This document shows, in pieces, positions 60,862 through 64,000 of a DNA stretch of 64,000 bases. The translations under genes were made by a program, and so were the position numbers. The stretch covers positions 77,331,018 to 77,395,017 of the forward strand of contig OZ026516.1 of NCBI GenBank assembly GCA_964019695.1, given 5' to 3'. Numbering within the stretch: the stretch's first letter is position 1; each line of letters opens with the position of its first letter. Source of the stretch: Loripinus fragilis. Its lineage: Eukaryota > Mollusca > Bivalvia > Lucinida > Lucinidae. The notes beneath the pieces are model-generated. The model made no database searches. It saw only the letters and a program-made list of their open reading frames with translations, and was not told where the DNA came from.

Positions 60862-61450
60862 TTATTCCCCGACAAAGTCGGAGGGATATAGTTTTGGGTC
60901 TTCCGTCCGTCCATTCCGTCCGTCCATCCACACTCTTTGTCCGTCTTGAACCCATCTGCCCACACTTTTTGTCTGTCCGGAACCATTTGTCATTACCTAT
61001 TGGTCAGATTTGATGCATTCTTGGTATAAATGATTAGTACCATGGACCCTTTATAAGTTTCTTCAAAATCAGCCCCTTAACACTCGATTTATTGCCCTTG
61101 TCTTAGTATAGGCAAATATAATGCAAAACCTATTTTAACTTTTTTGTGTAATGATTAAAGCTATTGTATTTAACAATTTCTCAATATAGACCATGATTGT
61201 CGTTTTTTTGGCTGAAATTTTGCATGCAGGCAGAGGGGCAATAGATATGAAACATATCAAATGGGATTTTAGTTTGAAGGCCTGGGTCCCATCCCCTGGG
61301 GTGGCCTTAGGGGATGGGGCCGAGGCCAAAATTAAACTTTTTCAGAATACGGACATGTTACATATCAAATTAAAGCTTACCACGCATGCAGCAATATAGT
61401 AGTAAATATTTTGTCCACAGAAACACCCTAGACCCCTGGGCATCGGGGAA
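60862..61450 (+). repeat. Dispersed repeat family S, copy 2
   Basis: Starts at a small hairpin CCCCGACAAAGTCGGAGGG, then CCGTCCGTCCATTCCGTCC, TACCTATTGGTCAGATTTGA, GCAGGCAGAGGGGCAATAG and TAGTTTGAAGGCCTGGG in the same order as 28555-29350. Confidence 0.85.
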
Positions 61451-62770
61451 ACGTCTCTGTGCGAAATACACCCCAGATTTGCACCTAAAATATAGTAATA
61501 CGACAGGTTTCGAGGGGGTGCAATAGCAAAAAGATAGTGCGTCTAAAAATGAGCAGATGTGTGGTACGATCGGTTTTTAGCCACACCTTGGTAAAAAGTA
61601 ATAGAGTTTCCAACTGTTTCCAACCGTATAGAGCGCAAATTGGCCTGATCAGCTAAGATACTTCCAAATTCAATTTGAAATATTTACATGGAAACCAACA
61701 GTACAGCTGCAAACCATTTTGTGCAAATGTGTAGACTGATCTGCACATTTGCTGTCCTCATATAATCAAACTCAGTTTTCTCAGGGGAGGACTCACCATT
61801 TGCCACACCATTCGCGTGCTACTGAAAAAGAGCACTGTCACTTATTTAATTACTAGTTCAAAATCTGTAGGAAAATGCCTGTTTTGTCAGTGGCTGAGAC
61901 ATCTGAGTCGTCAATGTTTGCCAAAGTAGATATTTACTGGTATCCAGAATGAAAAGGATTAATATTTTCTCTACGTCATTGTGGTACACAAGTAAGAATG
62001 TGTTTTTCATTTGGTACGGCTTTTGGAAACAGGAAGTCTGCAATACCCGGAGCAATAAAATGACATCTGGTTAATACCTTATAATCGGGTAACGTCGCTT
62101 AAAATACACATCACCGAAACTGTATTTAGATCTGTGTCTACATGTAATTACCCCTTTAGGCACGAATAGATTATTCCTTCTGGCTTGATACTTTAAACTT
62201 GGGATGGTCTATTGTGCCACGGTGTCACTTGAAACAATTTGCAAATGAAATTTGCATTTCTATTCCTGAAAATCGTTTTGTCCACTAGTAGGCAAATAGT
62301 GAAGACCCTGATAAATCTAGGTCTTTACTGTTTGCCGAAGTACACAATAAGGAGTTAGGTATAAAAGGTTTGTAGGCTTTACATACCGTCCCAAAATGAA
62401 ACCTTCGCAAATGTTCGACCAGCAAAGGCACAGACCTGCCTGCTCATATGTGCAGTATGATCAGAGACTTTGCTAGAAGCTATAATACTCTATGAGTTTT
62501 TAAGTTACTGACCGAACATCATTTGGAGTTTTTAAGCTTAAAAGGTGGCTATATAGGCTCGTTGCATTCTATTCATGTAAAAATGCCACATTGATGGCAA
62601 TCTTATGAAACAGCTCAAATGAGCTACCGTCAACATAATTTGCTGTAAGAAAATAAAATAATAAAAAAAAAAAAATATGCAGCAAACGAAAAAAAACTAG
62701 CAATCCCGTGTATACAATTTTATCTGGCATAACTGGGTTAATAAAACTACCTTGCCATTTTCTTCAAACA
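61451..62770. other. No gene seen
   Basis: AT-rich sequence. No exon with homology to Canopy or another family was recognised. Confidence 0.4.
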
Positions 62771-62772
62771 GC

Positions 62773-62935
62773 ACAGGGGGCAGGGTGGCTCGATGGTAGA
62801 GTGCTTGACTTGAGACCGAGGGCTTGTGGGTCCAAGCTTGCATTGTGTCCTCGAGCAAGACGCATTGATCTTTGCTCAGTACAGGATCAACACAGGACTG
62901 GGACACAAACAAAATCAAACAGCAACAACTATGAT
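62773..62935 (+). mobile_element. tRNA-derived SINE
   Basis: The head GGCTCGATGGTAGAGTGCTT, then GACTTGAGACCGAGG and a B-box-like GTGGGTCCAAGC resemble a tRNA gene body. It is followed by TGTGTCCTCGAGCAAGACGC and an A-rich end ACAAACAAAATCAAACAGC. It is not an intact tRNA gene: the T arm is changed and no acceptor stem closes. Confidence 0.75.
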
Positions 62936-63834
62936 TAGTCAAGTTTGAATTTGTTTGTGCTAATTCTTTACATAACAGTCAACAATTTTTACAGTCATGT
63001 TAGTGTTGCAGAGTTGGACCCCTCTGACAAAACTTTCTGGATCCGAGCAAGAAAAGAATCAATATATCAAAAAAATGATGCAAAACCAACAGGCTCTGAG
63101 AAGAAGTCTCATTCCCGGGGTTGTATTATGTTGAATACGTATCTCGAGCATGTCTGAGTATGTAGGCCAGACGTGTAGAAATATGTGTATACTCATACGC
63201 GCTAAATGTTCTCTTAAGCGTTTTTTTTTTTCGCATGACAGGCACCGAATTATGAGGGGTCGAATTTATGTGCCGATTAAATGCAAAATTTGCTTTGGGC
63301 CAATATGTCCCGGACTTGTTTACAAATCTTATTGTTGGTTTTATTTTAGGAGAAACCTGCGCTCAGGGTTGTTCTACACACCTGTGTCGAGAGGCTTTTG
63401 TCAATAAACAACTTTTCAACTGCGTTTAGGTGGCCAGTAGTGAAAGTTTAGCATATAATCAGACTCATTTTTTTCTTTTTATTTATTTTTCATATAGCCA
63501 TTGTACATTCGAGCATTATCAAGCCAGTTCTCGACATCTAGGAGGATAAGAACTCCCCCAAGTAACAAGCCTTATAATATGAAACGCATTTGCAGGAATT
63601 CCACACTCTGATGAGAGTTTATTATTACTAAAACAATAATAAGGGGAAATAAAGTAAAAAACATACATGCGTGCACAGACGATGTATTAATGCTGCAGCA
63701 AACTGCTTTTGGTATGACTGCTATTGGTTTATAAAGCCAATACTTGTTCTGATTCACTCGTTATCAGGTATATACGGAAATCTCCGATCAGCAGAAAGTA
63801 GTCCCGTAAACGGAGCCTTTTCCGTAATGGGGGG
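62936..63834. other. No gene seen
   Basis: 63010-63050 is a GGATCC-family fragment (GACCCCTCTGACAAAAC, then TTTCTGGATCC). The rest shows no feature. Confidence 0.4.
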
Positions 63835-64000
63835 GGGGTCAAAAGTTCAAATCATATTTTTTTCTGAAAGTAGTCATGTTGCATATCAAATTAAAGGGAA
63901 TTGAGCACAGATCACTATGAAAGCAAACATTATGTCCTTACACACACCTTGGACCCCTGGGGCTGAGTCAAAAAGTCAAATTTCTTTTCTGAAAGTGGTC
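63835..64000 (+). repeat. Dispersed repeat family S, copy 3 (cut by window end)
   Basis: AAAGTAGTCATGTTGCATAT, CAAATTAAAGGGAATTGAG and GTCCTTACACACACC match 29145-29240. Confidence 0.8.

Noticed and set aside
62773..62845. Possible functional tRNA gene
   Set aside because: The head is tRNA-like, but the B box is altered and the sequence continues into a SINE body with an A-rich tail.

Overview
This is an AT-rich, intron- and repeat-dominated eukaryotic window. It carries one recognisable host gene, seen as two exons, and otherwise consists of nested transposable elements, foldback elements and tandem repeats. The mix points to a marine invertebrate, most likely a bivalve mollusc: CR1-like and Tx1-like LINEs, a DIRS-type tyrosine-recombinase retroelement, Penelope-like RT, Tc1-like transposon, tRNA-derived SINEs, and several families that open with GTCCGTCC-type motifs followed by tandem units. 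No prokaryotic operon, rRNA gene or CRISPR array is visible.

Host gene: two + strand exons with consensus splice sites (19477-19600 and 58626-58766) join in phase. They encode the conserved core of a Canopy-family ER protein, closest to CNPY3/PRAT4A (CNPY4 not excluded). The intron between them is 39,025 bp. The first exon (signal peptide) and the exons after the second one are not identified in the window. Directly after the second exon, its 3' half including the splice donor is repeated about 18 times (58767-60660).

1-3979: AT-rich sequence with an inverted CCTCAT-type repeat pair, homopolymer runs and a 377-bp palindromic MITE. 3980-18150: one DIRS-like element, identified by its inverted terminal repeats, an internal complementary region, a gag ORF and a tyrosine recombinase, but with no reverse transcriptase between gag and recombinase. 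It is torn apart by nested insertions: a CR1-like LINE (4161-5832), a Tx1-like LINE (6034-12521) that itself contains a Tc1-like transposon (7446-8479) and a second CR1-like LINE (9177-12454), a tandem-repeat element (15531-16368) and a TIR MITE (16997-17783). In several cases target-site duplications and restored reading frames prove the order.

19601-58625 (the large intron): a 16.5-kb insertion with 97%-like inverted ends (21210-37677) carries a Penelope-like RT fragment, MITEs, a SINE and a 3.4-kb TIR element. Further on lie two multi-kb foldback elements with the same architecture (38934-43966 and 51799-57756), and a second copy of the block that hosts the 16.5-kb insertion (47388-51798), which contains a higher-order satellite array. 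A near-perfect palindromic hairpin recurs at four places in the window. 58767-64000: exon-derived tandem array, more GTCCGTCC-type repeats and a tRNA-derived SINE.

All transposon ORFs appear disabled by frameshifts, stops or substituted catalytic residues. The main biological content is therefore the CNPY3-like gene, its giant intron, and the unusually legible stratigraphy of the insertions.
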